64,000 nt of DNA from Zopfochytrium polystomum (GCA_025765615.1 JAIVFJ010000277.1:1-64000), one strand, 5' to 3'; positions 12,583 through 23,527 are shown, counted from the first letter of the stretch. Numbers and translations: made by a program. The notes: generated from the sequence alone by a model not told the origin.

Positions 12583-13006
12583 CTATCGAATTATCCAATG
12601 CGAACTGTGCAAATCTTGCAGACTGTTGGAAAAAGAGCTCTGGGCTGCTCCCTCACTGTTAATGTTCTCTATAAAGCTGGACTCATCGCTGAATGTAATT
12701 TCAGAAATGGATTCTACTTCCTTTTTTCCGTCGACAGCTCGTCCATAGACGCTCGCTCTAAACCTCCCCGGTCGCCTCTGAAGAGCGGCTGACCGCGTCG
12801 TCCAGATCTCCAAACAGCAGACAGTTTGCGATTGCATTGACGATGGTCGTATTTTCGACGGAGGAACTCCCGACGAGCAAAAGCTTAAATGCGGCCCAAG
12901 GACACGCGATCTTTGAACGGAACCCAGTCGTTTTGGTGCTTGTCGCTCCAACAGCGAAACTGGGGCGTGCTGGACGAGAAGTTTCCAGCCGCCGGCGCAG
13001 ATGCAA
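12583..13006 (-). pseudogene. Possible decayed P-loop protein fragment
   Basis: A minus-strand frame reads AFKLLLVGSSSVENTTIVNA, which has the hydrophobic strand and spacing of a P-loop NTPase (family form GxxGxGKS/T). However, the GKS is replaced by VEN, and the frame soon stops. The overlapping minus frame contains EITFSDESSF, which could alternatively be read as a Tc1-type 'FSDES' block. Neither reading is secure. The fragment abuts the repeat starting at 13020. Confidence 0.25.
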
Positions 13007-13019
13007 TAGATGTAGCTTC

Positions 13020-13258
13020 TGTAAACAGTCTACTCTGAGTTAGTGAGTGGAAGGAGTGAATGAAGTGAAGATGTGTGTTTGTGGGTGGTCCTTCTCCCCA
13101 TTTTGGAGAGAAAGGAGAAAAATTCTGTTATGAATTATAATAGTTGCTAGCCAAGCGTGACTGGCACAGGGTAAAAACCTCTCCTATATTATCTGCTTGA
13201 GCAGAGGAGGAGGAAAGCTGTTGACACCAGGTTTCTGTTCCACTTAATACTTGGAGTA
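13020..13258 (+). repeat. R3 LTR-like repeat, copy 1
   Basis: Starts TGTAAACAGTCTACTCTGAG and ends near ACTTGGAGTA. Similar to 14148-14396 and to 38485-38694, all in the same orientation. Copy 1 lacks a stretch of about 25 bp near GATACATAATGATGAT that the other two contain. Confidence 0.75.
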
Positions 13259-13558
13259 TTTGTCATCAGCACAAGCCAGCGCCCAGGTCTGCATTGGCAG
13301 TGGCTCTCTCTCCCATGGTATCGTGAGAACAATAACTGACAGTCACAATAGGTTCAGGTCTGTCTTGTGCCTCTTGCTGCTAACCAGTCAGTTCCGCCAA
13401 ACAGCTTCTGTTGCCGAAATTGAATATTTGGGCGCAGTGCCTCTCTCTATATCGGAATTTGACCCTTCACTCCGCCTTTCATTTACCCTCCTTCCTTATT
13501 TGTGCTTGTCCTACCCACCCTCCTTTTTCTTCACATGTAAGTGGGACTGATTGCCATT

Positions 13559-13782
13559 TGTCAGGAACAGGGCAGGACAGGACAAGGCAGACAAGGAACT
13601 GAGAGGAGTGATGATTGTATTGGAAACAATAATTCCCTTGAGGGATGGGACAGGTCCCCCATCCCCCTTTTATACCTTTTGAGAGTCTTCCTTGTCAAGA
13701 CTCAAAGAAAGTTCCAGAAAGAGCAATTAGTAATACAATGATACCAATGATACCAATGACAACAAGACAAGTCAGGAAAGCA
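13559..13782 (+). repeat. R4 repeat, 224 bp, copy 1 (solo-LTR-like)
   Basis: Begins TGTCAGGAAC and ends GTCAGGAAAGCA, with a CTTTTATACC TATA-like motif inside. Aligned by eye with 37105-37328 it has equal length and only two mismatches, so the family moved recently. The TG...CA ends suggest a solo LTR; no target-site duplication is obvious. Confidence 0.8.
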
Positions 13783-13783
13783 A

Positions 13784-13852
13784 AGAAGGTTCCAGAAGGT
13801 TCCATAAGGTTCCATGAAGGAATGTTCCAGAAGGTTCCAGAGGTTTCCAGAG
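13784..13852 (+). promoter_or_regulatory. Heat-shock-element-like array
   Basis: Immediately after R4, a run alternates nGAAn and nTTCn pentamers: AGAAG, GTTCC, AGAAG, GTTCC, ATAAG, GTTCC, and again near 13821-13840. This matches the heat shock factor consensus (inverted nGAAn units) with one mismatch in six contiguous units. It lies inside the R3-flanked element. Function is inferred from the motif only. Confidence 0.5.
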
Positions 13853-14147
13853 GGTGATTCATAACACCATTGAGGGCTGACATTCTACTTGCTGCTGAAC
13901 AGCCACAGGTGGCAGTAGCTTTGTCACTTGCGGAATCAGCGCAAGGAAAGGCCTTGTGTGTCCTGTGGTGAGCGGTTTAACCCTCTTAAGCAAGGGCTGC
14001 CTACGCTGCTTGGACTGAATGGACAGCCGACCAGAGACAGAACCAGAACAAGCACCCTCGCCTGTGACAAGGGTGCCATGTGAGGCCTTGCCGTGTGAGA
14101 CACAAGTTTCACCAGTGGCAGGAAATCTGTTCACACCGTTCGCCCTC

Positions 14148-14396
14148 TGTAAAGAGTCTACTCTGAGTGAATGAAGTGGAGATGTGTGTTTGTGGGTGGT
14201 CCTTCTCCCCAACTTGGAGAGAAAGAGAAAAACTCTGTCATGAATTATTGATACATAATGATGATATACACGCTATTATAGTTGCTAGGCAAGCGTTACT
14301 GGCACAGGGCAAAAGCCTCTCCTATATTATCTGCTTGAGCAGATGAGGAGGAAAATGGTTAACACTGGGTTTCTGTTCCGCTTAATACTCGGAGTA
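14148..14396 (+). repeat. R3 LTR-like repeat, copy 2
   Basis: Right-hand partner of the repeat at 13020-13258, starting TGTAAAGAGTCTACTCTGAG and ending near ACTCGGAGTA. It pairs with copy 1 as a possible LTR pair. Confidence 0.75.
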
Positions 14397-14619
14397 AATG
14401 TTTCGGTCCAACCACTGACACCTTCAACGCCTTCCTGCCGCTGCTTAAGACAGTGTTGCGAGGATCAAGTCCTTCATGGAGGTCATTGATAGGCAAGCAA
14501 ACATTCTTGTCAGTCTTGTTAGACTGGAAACCCCTGTTGAGACTGGAATTTCGGGTGACTTTTTCGCTGGTGTGACTGATCAAGCTAATGAGGACCATGT
14601 AGAACCCTGACTCACTTCC

Positions 14620-15790
14620 GTTTCAAAAAGCAATAAAGAAACTTGAACTGTTATTCGTAGTCATTGACTTTACGTTGCTGTGATGCCACGGCTGGGTCAG
14701 ATAAGCTGTCAGAGCGATGGCTGCATTTCTTGAACAGCACCTGCATGTTGTAGTGTTAATTCGCTTCATAATTAAAGGAAAGGGGAAATGCTTGTTAGTC
14801 CTTTCATCCTCCATGTGGAAGCGCCTCATGTGACTCTTTGCAATCCCGAACAAGATTTCTATCGGATTGAAAAAAGGGCACTACACCAGGAGGAACACAG
14901 GAATTATGCCAATTGAGCGAAGGTCGTTTGAAACGTTCGGATGGCAGTGGATCTTTGCACCATCCATGATCCACACTGAGTGATAGCTGGGACAGCATCC
15001 TGCAGAGGAAAAACTTTCAGTTGCAGAGTGGGAGAGGGTTGAGTGAGCGGTGGCCGGGACCTGAGCGCAGTGCGAATTCTCGGCATGCAATGAGGAAGTT
15101 CAGTCTTGTGAAAGTGCCCGCAGTCATCACCATCTCAAGAAGACCGTCGACCCCAAGAAAGCACAGGAGTGACGAGCATGGAAGCCTTCAGAACTCGCCT
15201 CAAAATCGAAGTCGTTCTCCCTAACTGGCACAGCCTCTCGATCGCCACATGTCACGATTGTCGAACAAAACCTCATCCAGAAACACAAAATTGGAATGAG
15301 ACCAATCAATACTTGCAAGTTCCAGCGTGAATCGCTCGATCTCTTCTCTATTGATTGTCATCGCTCGTCGCTCAATCACCTGTATTCTCAGATCAGTAGA
15401 TGCAACTTTGTCAAAATGATCACCTTTCGTGTCAAGCCACTCTCGAATTATGGTCCAGACCGAATTGATACTAATGGGCATGCCGAATTCGTCGTCAAAC
15501 GCTTCGCAACCTCATCAAGAAACGAAAGGGGATGTTCCATAATGATGTCTCTAATCCACTGGCGGTGTTCGTGATCAAAAAGTCCGAACTGAACTCTTCG
15601 TGATACACGACCAGTCTTATTGAATTGTTGGATTCATCGCTGAACGGTTTGCTGATGGACTGAGTCGACTTTTTGCTGCTAGTTCAGTCTTCACACCAAG
15701 GAAGACTACTGCGTGGAGCATTCGTAGTCTGGTGTTGGGGGTCGGCTGCCGTGCGACAGCAGCAGCATTATCGTCCATTCGTGGTGGCCT
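14620..15790 (-). pseudogene. Tc1/mariner (IS630-type) transposase, broken
   Basis: Pieces appear in order on the minus strand. Helix-turn-helix region (about 15690-15500): QQFNKTGRVSRRVQFGLFDH. First catalytic Asp block (near 15260): NFVFLDEVLFDNRDMWRSRG. Linker with GTFTRLNFL (near 15100). Second Asp block (near 14970): SVWIMDGAKIH. The 'NPIE' block with the last acidic residue (near 14850): FFNPIEILFGIAKSH. This is the DDE order of the Tc1/mariner/IS630 superfamily. At least two frameshifts and a stop (near 14881) disable it. A possible N-terminus, MDDNAAAVAR, is near 15783. No terminal inverted repeat was found by eye. Confidence 0.8.
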
Positions 15791-15829
15791 CGTGCGTTGA
15801 ATGAACAAGCGGTGTCGTGCGTAAAGCTC

Positions 15830-17076
15830 TCCACGGAACGGAACGGACCAAAAAAAAGCGCCAGACTGGGTCCGTTCCAAGAAGAGTGGGTCCGGTCCGA
15901 GGGACCGTGCCATTTGTAAGGCTGCAGTTTCTAGTTAAAAAATGCGGGTCTGTCGGAAGGCTCTCAAAACTAAACGCCTCCTGGGCCGAAACGGCAATAA
16001 ACCTCCTTTCTCGTGTCGCGAAGTGTTTGACTCAGGCAGGGTTCCGCCAAGATACACTACAGTAGCACATCGTCCATGTTCTATTATTGAGGAAGGAGGG
16101 GGCTGGGTCTGCCTGCTTGAGGGTTTGTGTCGTGACCTCTTCAAGGGCGATCTCCACATCCCCTCGTTCTCCACTAGAGTCTCGACTACCCACACCCAGG
16201 GTTAGGAAACCAACAACCCGTCGCCTTCGCGACAGCTCTCGGTCGCTGCTGGTGCGAGGCGCTCTGAGATCCAATAGAGCAGTGGTGCGAGGGCCTGCAC
16301 GTTCCAGACACAGCCCTGCTAGGGTGTGTGTGCGGGTCAAGGACGGTGGCACCCAGCCGTCGGGGGCGGTAGGCGGACAGCCACGGCCCGTGGTACGGAC
16401 CTGTGGAGCCGATCTGGTCGACGCAGAGGGTGCGGTCGGAAAGAAAGCGGCCGACAGCGAGGGCGAGGCGGGAGCCGCCGCTGGTGCTGCTGGCCACGAC
16501 ACTGTGACGCAAGCTAGTTCAAGGAGCTGGAGAAAGGCGGGGAAGATTCAACTTCCAAAGAGCTGGCGCACCAAGAAGCCTTGCAACTGAAAAGGAGCAA
16601 CAGCTGGAGCGTTATATCATGATGAACTGGGCGGTGGAACGACTGTGAGCCTTGCCTTCGGGTGCTTTTTCTTTCGCGTGCCTCCCTTGCCTTTTCCTCA
16701 AAAATTCGCGAAAATTCTCGTGTTTCCGTCCTTTTTTGGCATTCCCTGTCAGACGATCAGACCTCGCGACGCGAAAGAGAGAAAATGAAAAATGAAAGGA
16801 AAAGAAAGAACTCGTCAATTTTATTTGCTTTTGTGCCCTGTCTCAACAAGCAGAAGGAAAAGAAAAGAGAACAAAATAAAACGAAAAGAGAGAAGAAAAT
16901 AAAAAAGGAACCAACCAAACTCTCTCCCTCTTGAAAAGAACCTTTTCATTCACTCCCAACCTCACTCACTCGTTGCTCGTCCTCTCGCTCGCTCGCTCTC
17001 TTGCGCGCTCCTAAAGTTTGAATAGCCTATCGCCTCTCCTACCCACCCAATTCCCCCTCCTGAAATAACACACGGA
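15830..17076. other. No secure gene; upstream region of the SAP-domain gene
   Basis: A plus-strand frame at 16087-16590 and its minus counterpart are both long because the DNA is GC-rich; neither has a recognisable domain. A short plus frame ending near 16620 reads KELEKGGEDSTSKEL and could be a lost exon. 16.75-16.95 kb is purine-rich, then CT-rich up to the start codon at 17077. Confidence 0.3.
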
Positions 17077-19611
17077 ATGCCTCCGATGACTCGTTCGCGT
17101 GTCCGTGCCAACAACAACAACAACAACAACAACAACAACCTGGGCGCCGTTCGTTCCACCGCACTGGCCCAACCGGCCGCCGCGGCCGACGCCGCCCCGG
17201 TCGCACCCCGCCGCGGACGGCGAGGAACCGCTCAACCCGCGCAAACTGCGCCCGCTCGTACCGTGGCCCTTCCCGCCGCTGCCCCCGTCGCACTCACAGC
17301 AGGCGGTCGCCCTGTCCGAGCGGCCGCTGCCAGAGCCAACGCCCGCATTGCAGCAAACACTGTCGCCGCCGCCGCGACGGGAGGAAGGGCCACGACCAAG
17401 ACGCGCTCATCATCCTCCGCCGCCGCCTCCAGGGCTTCGTCCCCTCTCACGGGCGCTGTCGTCCGTTCGGACTTCTTCGGCCGCCGCACCCGCAGAGCTA
17501 CGGAAGTCACGAGCGACAAGCTTGATGAACTGATCCACGACGCTCGCCGATCCGCCTCCGCTTCTTCCACCCGCGACAACGACGCGGCCGCCGCGGCCGC
17601 CGCCGCCGCCGTCGAAAGCGTGCGTGCCAGCCTCTGGGGCTGCACCTTGAAGAACCTTCGCGCTCTTGTCCGAGACCGTGGTGTTACAATGACTGGCCAT
17701 CGTCGGATCTCCGCAAGCGTGGGTGATCAAAGTCCGGACACTTCAAACCACACCTAACTGAACCACACCAAACCAACCAAAATCACAAAAAACAATTTTA
17801 CACCCAAACCAAACCCACAACCCATGTCAGCGAGAGGCGCTGGTCGACGCACTGCTTGCTTCGCTCTCCCACCTAGTGTCGTCTCCGCTCTCATTTCCTC
17901 TCTCGTCTCCGCCCTTGTCGCCGCCCTCGTCGTCGTCTCTGACATCCTCTTCGCACTTGTTGCCGACCCTATCGTTGCCGACCCTATCGTCGTCCTCACG
18001 GTCGTCGGCGTCGTCGCCCGTTACCCCGACTTCTCCTCAATCTTCGCCGACTTCTCCCCCATCCTTGAATAGCCTCCAGAACAGACTGTGCGTTCAGCAG
18101 CAGCATGAGCCGCAGCCGCAAATTCAGAAGCCGGTTGACGAGCAAGACCATTCTTCCTACCAGCAGGCACTTTGGCCCGTTTCCCCGTGCCCGGATGCCT
18201 CTACGTTGCCGCCCACCTCGACAATTTTCGTGCCTTCGACGCCGACTTCCCCTGTGAGTTGCCGTTTTTCGCCAGCCGCTCTGCTGTTCGCTTTCTTTTA
18301 CTGACTCTTTTACCGCTCACCCCACTGTTTCTCCACATGGACATTGTCGATCAGAACCGAGGTCAAGTGAACGCGGCGACCACCCCAACCGCGCCCGTGT
18401 TTGCATCGTGCGAGGTGCCTTTGACCGCTACTGGCGGTACCAGCAACACACGCAGCCCGTCCTCCCGGCCTCGCCCCGGACGCCTGTATTCCCGCGCAAG
18501 GCGTCCAGCTCCGTACACCCCGGCTCCGCGACGAGTGGTCGACCAACTCTACAGGGAGGCATTCGTATTCGTCCCAAGTGCTCGCTCTCCGCCGCTTGTT
18601 GCCGAGGCGACATCCCGAGCCTATCGGCAGAAAAGGATGGAAGGGCCGGCGAGGCCTGTGGAGGATATCCGAAGGTGGGACATGGTGGCCGACGACACTC
18701 TCGACTCAGAGAAAAGAATGTTCGCGAGGAAGGCCGTTTCGCTGGCAATCGCGAAAGAGATCGCTCGTTTGGCGGAGGAGCAAATGTGCCCTCCGACGGA
18801 CGTCGTTGTCGATCCGCCGCTGCGGTGGGACCCCCATACGGTACTTCAGCAATCGCCGCCGCCCAGCCCCTCTAAGTTGTCGGCATCGGAAGAGGGCGCA
18901 GAAAGCGACGAAGCCGATGAAGTCGCCCAGGTCCCGACTTCGACGGGACCAATATACATGCGACCTCTCCGTATGAACCGACACCAGGCGTTCTTATTTA
19001 TAGATCTTCACAACCGGTGGACGGCGCCCGGCTTTATGGCCGACTACCAGAAAATGGCTCGGAGGAGGTCGGCGCCAATGCCGTCGCCGGGTGCGACTTC
19101 CACACCGGCACTACCGGCTACCCCCTTTGCGAAGGCAACTTTTGTTTTACCGCCGAATAGGGTCATGGTTTCGGCCGCCGCCATTGCTGGCGGGATGGAA
19201 TTCGTTGGCGCACCGAAAACTTCCTCGTTGACGAACTACGCCCGTGACGGCTGCGGACCCACCGCTGGTCCCTCTGGCACCTCTAGCGTCGCCTCCGGGA
19301 CGCTCTCAGACGCAGCCTTTCGGAGCTCGGAGACCGCCTCCGGCACCGCGATGGACCCCTTCACGGTGGCCCGCACCGGCTTTGCCACGGATTCCGGGAC
19401 CTCTGGCACTGCGTGTGGCACTGCCTCTGGCCCCAGCTCCGCCGCCCAGATTCCGTCATTGTGGAAAGGGAAGGATCGAGAGGTGCCGCAGGCGCGGCCA
19501 ACGTATGTCCCCGATTACGGGGACTACATATTCGACGATGACCTTGACGTCGAAATTGCGGCTTTCCCCACGCCTGAGAACGAGGAGTACGATGTCGAGG
19601 GGAACCACTGA
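17077..19611 (+). CDS. SAP-domain-containing low-complexity protein (3 exons, ~773 aa)
   Basis: Exons 17077-17718, 17831-18253 and 18355-19611. Both introns are phase 0, with donors GTGGGT and GTGAGT and acceptors ending CAG. The first exon encodes a run of ten Asn (residues 12-21) and a long Ala/Arg/Thr-rich region. It ends in TLKNLRALVRDRGVTMTGHR; across the intron this continues REALVDALLASLSH. Together these resemble a SAP helix-extension-helix motif (LK.L...G....G....L...L), which in other proteins binds DNA at scaffold regions. The SAP match is split by the intron, which supports the splice model. The rest is Ser/Pro/Thr-rich and ends in an acidic tail (DYGDYIFDDDLDVE). A nuclear role is inferred. 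Confidence 0.65.
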
Positions 19612-20494
19612 GGACCCCATGCACAGTTCGCCTGTCCTTTGTTTTTAGTTTTTGTAGTTATTCAATGGGCCACCCGGTTCAGCCCAGTTTCCAGTCGAGT
19701 GTTCAGGTCAACGTTCCCCCCCTTTGCGTGCTCAGTTTAAAAAGGGTTTACCCTATGTTTCATTTGTTGCGCGATATTATTATGGTGGCGCGGGGAGGCA
19801 TTTGAGCGCATCTATCCCTCCCATCCACCCGGCCTCCTTGTGAGTTACGTCTCTTACTTTCCCTTTTCCTGTTCTCCTTTCACACTGTCGTTGATTGTTA
19901 TTGTTATTGTTTTCAGCTCTGCTGAACTAGTTATTATGATTCTGTAATTGGAGTTATTAAAAGTTCTTCCTATTTGCTTAGCTTTTCTGAGAATGTTAGA
20001 CATGAAGTTTCCCTCAAAAGCCGTGACGAGAGAGAGAGAGAAATAGAGAGTGTGTGGGTGTGGGTGTGTGTGTGTGTGTGTGCATGGAGTGATCCCTCGC
20101 CAACGCCACACCGCTTTCCGTTTTGAGGGTTTCCGCTGTACGTCTGGTTTGTGTCTCCATTTGCCGGTTGTGTCTTGTGTCCGCCAACGCCAACGGTTTG
20201 AAAAGCGGGTGGCGCATTCCCTTTCTGAACAACGTCCAACAACACAGAACCGCAAGCATGAACTCCCACAGTTGTTGTCCGCTTGCGGAGGTCAACACAC
20301 ACAATCTTGTCACGGATTTTAGCCGCACCCTGCCTGCAGCTCAGCGGGTTGCCAAAAAAACGTTTTGTCCGAAAGAAAGTAGATTTATTACAGATATACA
20401 ACAATAACCACATGCGGTGAAATTATTACACATTTTACCGGCCCAGCCCATCCAAACTTACAAGCCAGCTGAACGCACTCCGCCCAGCGGTTTC
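19612..20494. other. Intergenic region between convergent genes
   Basis: Downstream of the SAP-domain gene and of the minus-strand secreted-protein gene. It contains a GA run at 20027-20047, a TG run at 20050-20081 and no supported gene. Confidence 0.4.
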
Positions 20495-21226
20495 TCACTT
20501 CTTGCCCTTCTTGGTGGTTCCCGCCGGGCGGTCGGCCTTGCCAGAGTTTTGCTTCCAGTCAAGACCTCGCTGGACCTGCGCGCGGTCGTGCGGCTTCACC
20601 GGCTCAACTCGCCCAGTGTTGGCAGACTTGATCAGGGCCTTTTGCACGCGGCTGGGGTGGGAGTTGGCCGGGACGGCGGCTTGGGCGACTGTTGTCCGAT
20701 CTCCCTGAGTGGGCGGAGTGTGGAGTGGGGTGGGAAGGTGGGTTGCGGGCCGAGAGAAATAAAAACAGTTCAGAATGGGTTTGTGATTGATGGGGTTTAG
20801 AGGACTCTTTTGCGAGTGAGGGAGAGTGGGGTTCCATGGGACAGGTAGAAGAGCGGTTTTCATCCTCACCGGCTTCTTTGGTCCATTCCTCTGCACGGCC
20901 GCATGCGTCAGTCCATTCTTGACGCCCTGGTTGTCGAGACGGAACCCGCTCTGGCCACCACGCCCGACCAAATTCTGAACGGCCGTCTTTGGATTGCCCG
21001 TGTGCGAGCTCTCAATTTGGCCGAGCGATGCTTGTTTGAGGCCGTTCTTGACGTCGCGCTTCTCTCCCGTGCTGAGGGGCTTGGTGGGGTTGAGCTTGCT
21101 CCGCTGCTGCGGGGCGGCCCAAACGGAGGGTGAAGGGTCGTTTGAGAAGACGGTGATGCGAAGGAGAACGAGAAGGAGGGGGAGGATGAAGGCGAGGAGT
21201 AGAGTGCGTGAAGGTCGAGTGGCCAT
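20495..21226 (-). CDS. Small secreted or membrane-anchored protein with four degenerate repeats
   Basis: Not recognised. The ATG at 21226 is followed by a basic N-terminus and a leucine-rich segment (LLLAFILPLLLVLLRI, about residues 9-24), a signal peptide or single anchor. A GTGAGG donor and CTCAG acceptor define a 165-nt phase-0 intron (20869-20705) with no in-frame stop. Spliced, the protein has about 188 residues; unspliced, 243. The mature part has four related blocks: RDVKNGLKQA, QGVKNGLTHA, SRVQKALIKS and AQVQRGLDWK. It is strongly basic and ends in KKGKK. A TATA box lies about 85 bp upstream. The repeats could be processed or bind a partner, but no family is known to me. Confidence 0.6.
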   Translation of the reverse strand: MATRPSRTLLLAFILPLLLVLLRITVFSNDPSPSVWAAPQQRSKLNPTKPLSTGEKRDVKNGLKQASLGQIESSHTGNPKTAVQNLVGRGGQSGFRLDNQGVKNGLTHAAVQRNGPKKPVRMKTALLPVPWNPTLPHSQKSPLNPINHKPILNCFYFSRPATHLPTPLHTPPTQGDRTTVAQAAVPANSHPSRVQKALIKSANTGRVEPVKPHDRAQVQRGLDWKQNSGKADRPAGTTKKGKK

Positions 21227-21308
21227 GATGAAGTCTACTGTGAAAGTTGTGCTGGGGATGAAACTATCGTTGTTTGGGTGGGACAGCTTCGGCTGGTTTT
21301 ATGCAGAA

Positions 21309-21315
21309 TTTATAG
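21309..21315 (-). promoter_or_regulatory. TATA box of the small secreted-protein gene
   Basis: Minus strand reads GCTATAAATTC, 83-89 bp upstream of the ATG at 21226. Confidence 0.5.
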
Positions 21316-21409
21316 CAAGAACTAGCCCAAGCAGAGACATGAGAATGTGCTGTCATGTGAGGTGTAGTCGGAGCAACACGAAGAAAGTCAATACTGGGAG
21401 AGAAAAATA

Positions 21410-21560
21410 GCATGAGAGGGAGTGAGAGAGGGTGAGAGGAGAGAAACGGAGAGGGGAGAAGAGAGAGAGGGCGAGAGGGTGAGAGTGAGAGAGAGAGAGA
21501 GTGTGAGTAGGGTGAGTGAGAGTGAGAGTGAGAGAGAGAGAGAGAGAAGCACTATAGGCG
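21410..21560. repeat. GA-rich microsatellite region
   Basis: Interrupted (GA)n and GAGAGT runs on the plus strand. Confidence 0.9.
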
Positions 21561-21760
21561 AGGTGCTCAGCCCAACACCTCACAACGAGAGTGACATGAT
21601 AAGGAACTCAGCCTCAAGTACCCATCACCACCCAGGGGGCTGCGGCAGACACCAAACAGACAAAATAATCGAGACTGAAATGGTGGGGCTTTGTTCCGTA
21701 TGAGGCGACCGTGTCCTAAGACGGTCGGCAATTGGAGACCGACGGAGCGGAAAGCAGGCA

Positions 21761-21763
<3 letters not shown>

Positions 21764-21814
<51 letters not shown>

Positions 21815-21880
21815 CACGCACACACAGACACACACACAAACACACTCGCTCACTCACTCACACACTCACTCACACACACA
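21764..21880. repeat. (CA)n microsatellite
   Basis: About 40 bp of perfect (AC)n from 21765, followed by interrupted CA/CACT repeats to about 21880. Confidence 0.95.
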
Positions 21881-22228
21881 ATAATAATATTGTCTGCTCT
21901 CGTCAGCCTGCTCCGCCCACCGTGCTTTTCTGTCTCGCCGCCTCGCCTCCATTTTCCATTTTCCAGTGTTTCGTTGCAGGGTGGGGTGCGTTGTGACCAT
22001 GCCATAATCAATCCGACGGCGGCAGCTTAGCCCAAAGAGCCCACGGCCCAAATATTTACTGCTCTGTCGGAACAGCGCTGCGAAGAGCATGGCTCACTTC
22101 TGATCGAATTTTATTTTTTTATTTTTATTTATTTATTTTTTTTTTTTTATGTTCTCCCCTCGATTGCTGCGCTCTCCCCCTCTGGCTCGCTTCACAACCA
22201 CACCCCGCTCACCCAGCGCAAACTCATC

Positions 22229-23527
22229 ATGATCGATATCATCGTGCCAGACTCGGAGAAGCTCCACTCGTCCGAATGGGAGCAGGCCCGCGCCGCCGTC
22301 GACGCCGCCGGCTATGCGATGCAGACGGTCGCCGACTACAAGGCGACCTTGACCGTCGACGACCTGGATCCGGTCGCAGACGCGTCCCTCATTGAAGCCG
22401 CAAAAGTGCTTCCCGGCGACGACCAGCGGCTCCGCTCAGACCCGGGCGACGTGAGGCTTCACAATCCATGCCCCCCACCCACTCTGATTCGAAATCTCCC
22501 CCTCCACCTCCTTCCTCCGCAAAGTAGCCCAAGCAGTACCCCGCGACCCGCAAGAGCGACGGCGCAGAAGTGATCCTGTACGGCATGCGCCGCGACTCGC
22601 ACGAGGTCGCCGTGTGGACCCTGCTGCGGAGTCTGCCGCTGTCGCCGCCGCTGCTTCCCGTCATCCACGACGGCATCGAGACGCCGTCGCTGTTCGTCGT
22701 CGCCCTCGACGCCAGCTGCCTGACGGGGACGTACATATACCCGGGCGGGTTTGAGACCGGAGCGCACGTTTGGCGGGCACACCGGTTCTGGTTCGAGGTG
22801 AGGCAAGGCGAGGATGTCGAAAGCGCTGCGCCATGTATTGAAGGACCACCTCGCCCTGCAAAAAAAAACACACAGCTCCACGCCTTCTTGCACTCGCACA
22901 ACATTGCGGTCCAGTGCATGGACGAGTGGTTCTGCGCGTCCAACTTTCACGAGCGCACAGACCCAGAGTACCGTCCGTGTGAGTGTGTGTGTTTCCCCCA
23001 AAGCGAAGCGCGAAAGCCGTGCCGCCTCCCGCTCGCGAGCTAACCCCCCACTCGCTCCACTCCCGGTGGTTTCTTTTCCTTTCTTATTTTATTTGTTTTT
23101 GGTTTTTGCGACGGTGAACCGTCCCAAAGGCTACCTCTACTTCCACGAATCGCGGCTCCTGCGCTCAAAGGAAGAGCGCCTCCCCGTCGCCGACGCGCCC
23201 GCCAAATCCTTCCGACACGCTCCGGCGCCGCCAGAGTGGACCGCTCCCGCCGCCGCCGCTGGGCAGACGTTCGATCCGTTCAAGAGCGACATGTTCTGTC
23301 TCGGCAGCTTCATCCGGAACGACGCCAAGGTAAGCAAAACCCCTCTTTATGTAGGCCCGTCCGGACCGCTACCTGCCTGACTCTGTAGGCACGCTGATTA
23401 GAACCGCGGCACGATGACCCCGGAGCTCGAAACGCTGTGCAACAAGCTCCAGATGCGCAGCCCGGATGACAGGATCGATGCGGCCAAGGCGCTGGAGCTT
23501 TTCAATTCAATATGCGACTCTGCTTGA
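22229..23527 (+). CDS. Protein-kinase-like protein, catalytically degenerate (5 exons, ~303 aa)
   Basis: Exons 22229-22450, 22537-22797, 22876-22978, 23130-23329 and 23402-23527. All donors are GTGAGG/GTGAGT/GTAAGC and the phases agree throughout. The fold is visible as landmarks: a hinge-like region after LLPVIHDGIETPSLFVV, the catalytic-loop position in AFLHSHNIA, a YRPC...YLYF strand where DFG normally follows, and the C-lobe signature FDPFKSDMFCLGSF, ending in a conserved-type RSPDDRIDAAKALELF helix. The HRD motif is replaced by VQC, DFG is absent (HES), and no VAIK lysine is visible (VILYGM). The protein is therefore probably a pseudokinase related to fungus-specific kinase-like families. 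The third intron boundary keeps frame either way (78 nt without a stop). Confidence 0.65.

Larger units (their letters stand above)
13020..14396 (+). mobile_element. Repeat-flanked element (LTR - internal - LTR, non-autonomous)
   Basis: Two direct repeats of about 240-250 bp (R3, at 13020-13258 and 14148-14396) flank an internal segment of about 890 bp. That segment carries a nested 224-bp repeat (13559-13782) and no polymerase. The R3 copies start TGTAAA. This architecture fits a short non-autonomous LTR element (TRIM-like). A minus-strand frame at 13859-14212 has no recognised motif. Confidence 0.6.

Noticed and set aside
12583..12951. Tc1 transposase remnant suggested by FSDES
   Set aside because: Only one short block resembles the family and an overlapping frame looks P-loop-like; not enough for a call.
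16087..16590. 167-codon plus-strand frame
   Set aside because: GC-rich, overlapped by an equally long minus-strand frame, no recognisable domain or splice context.
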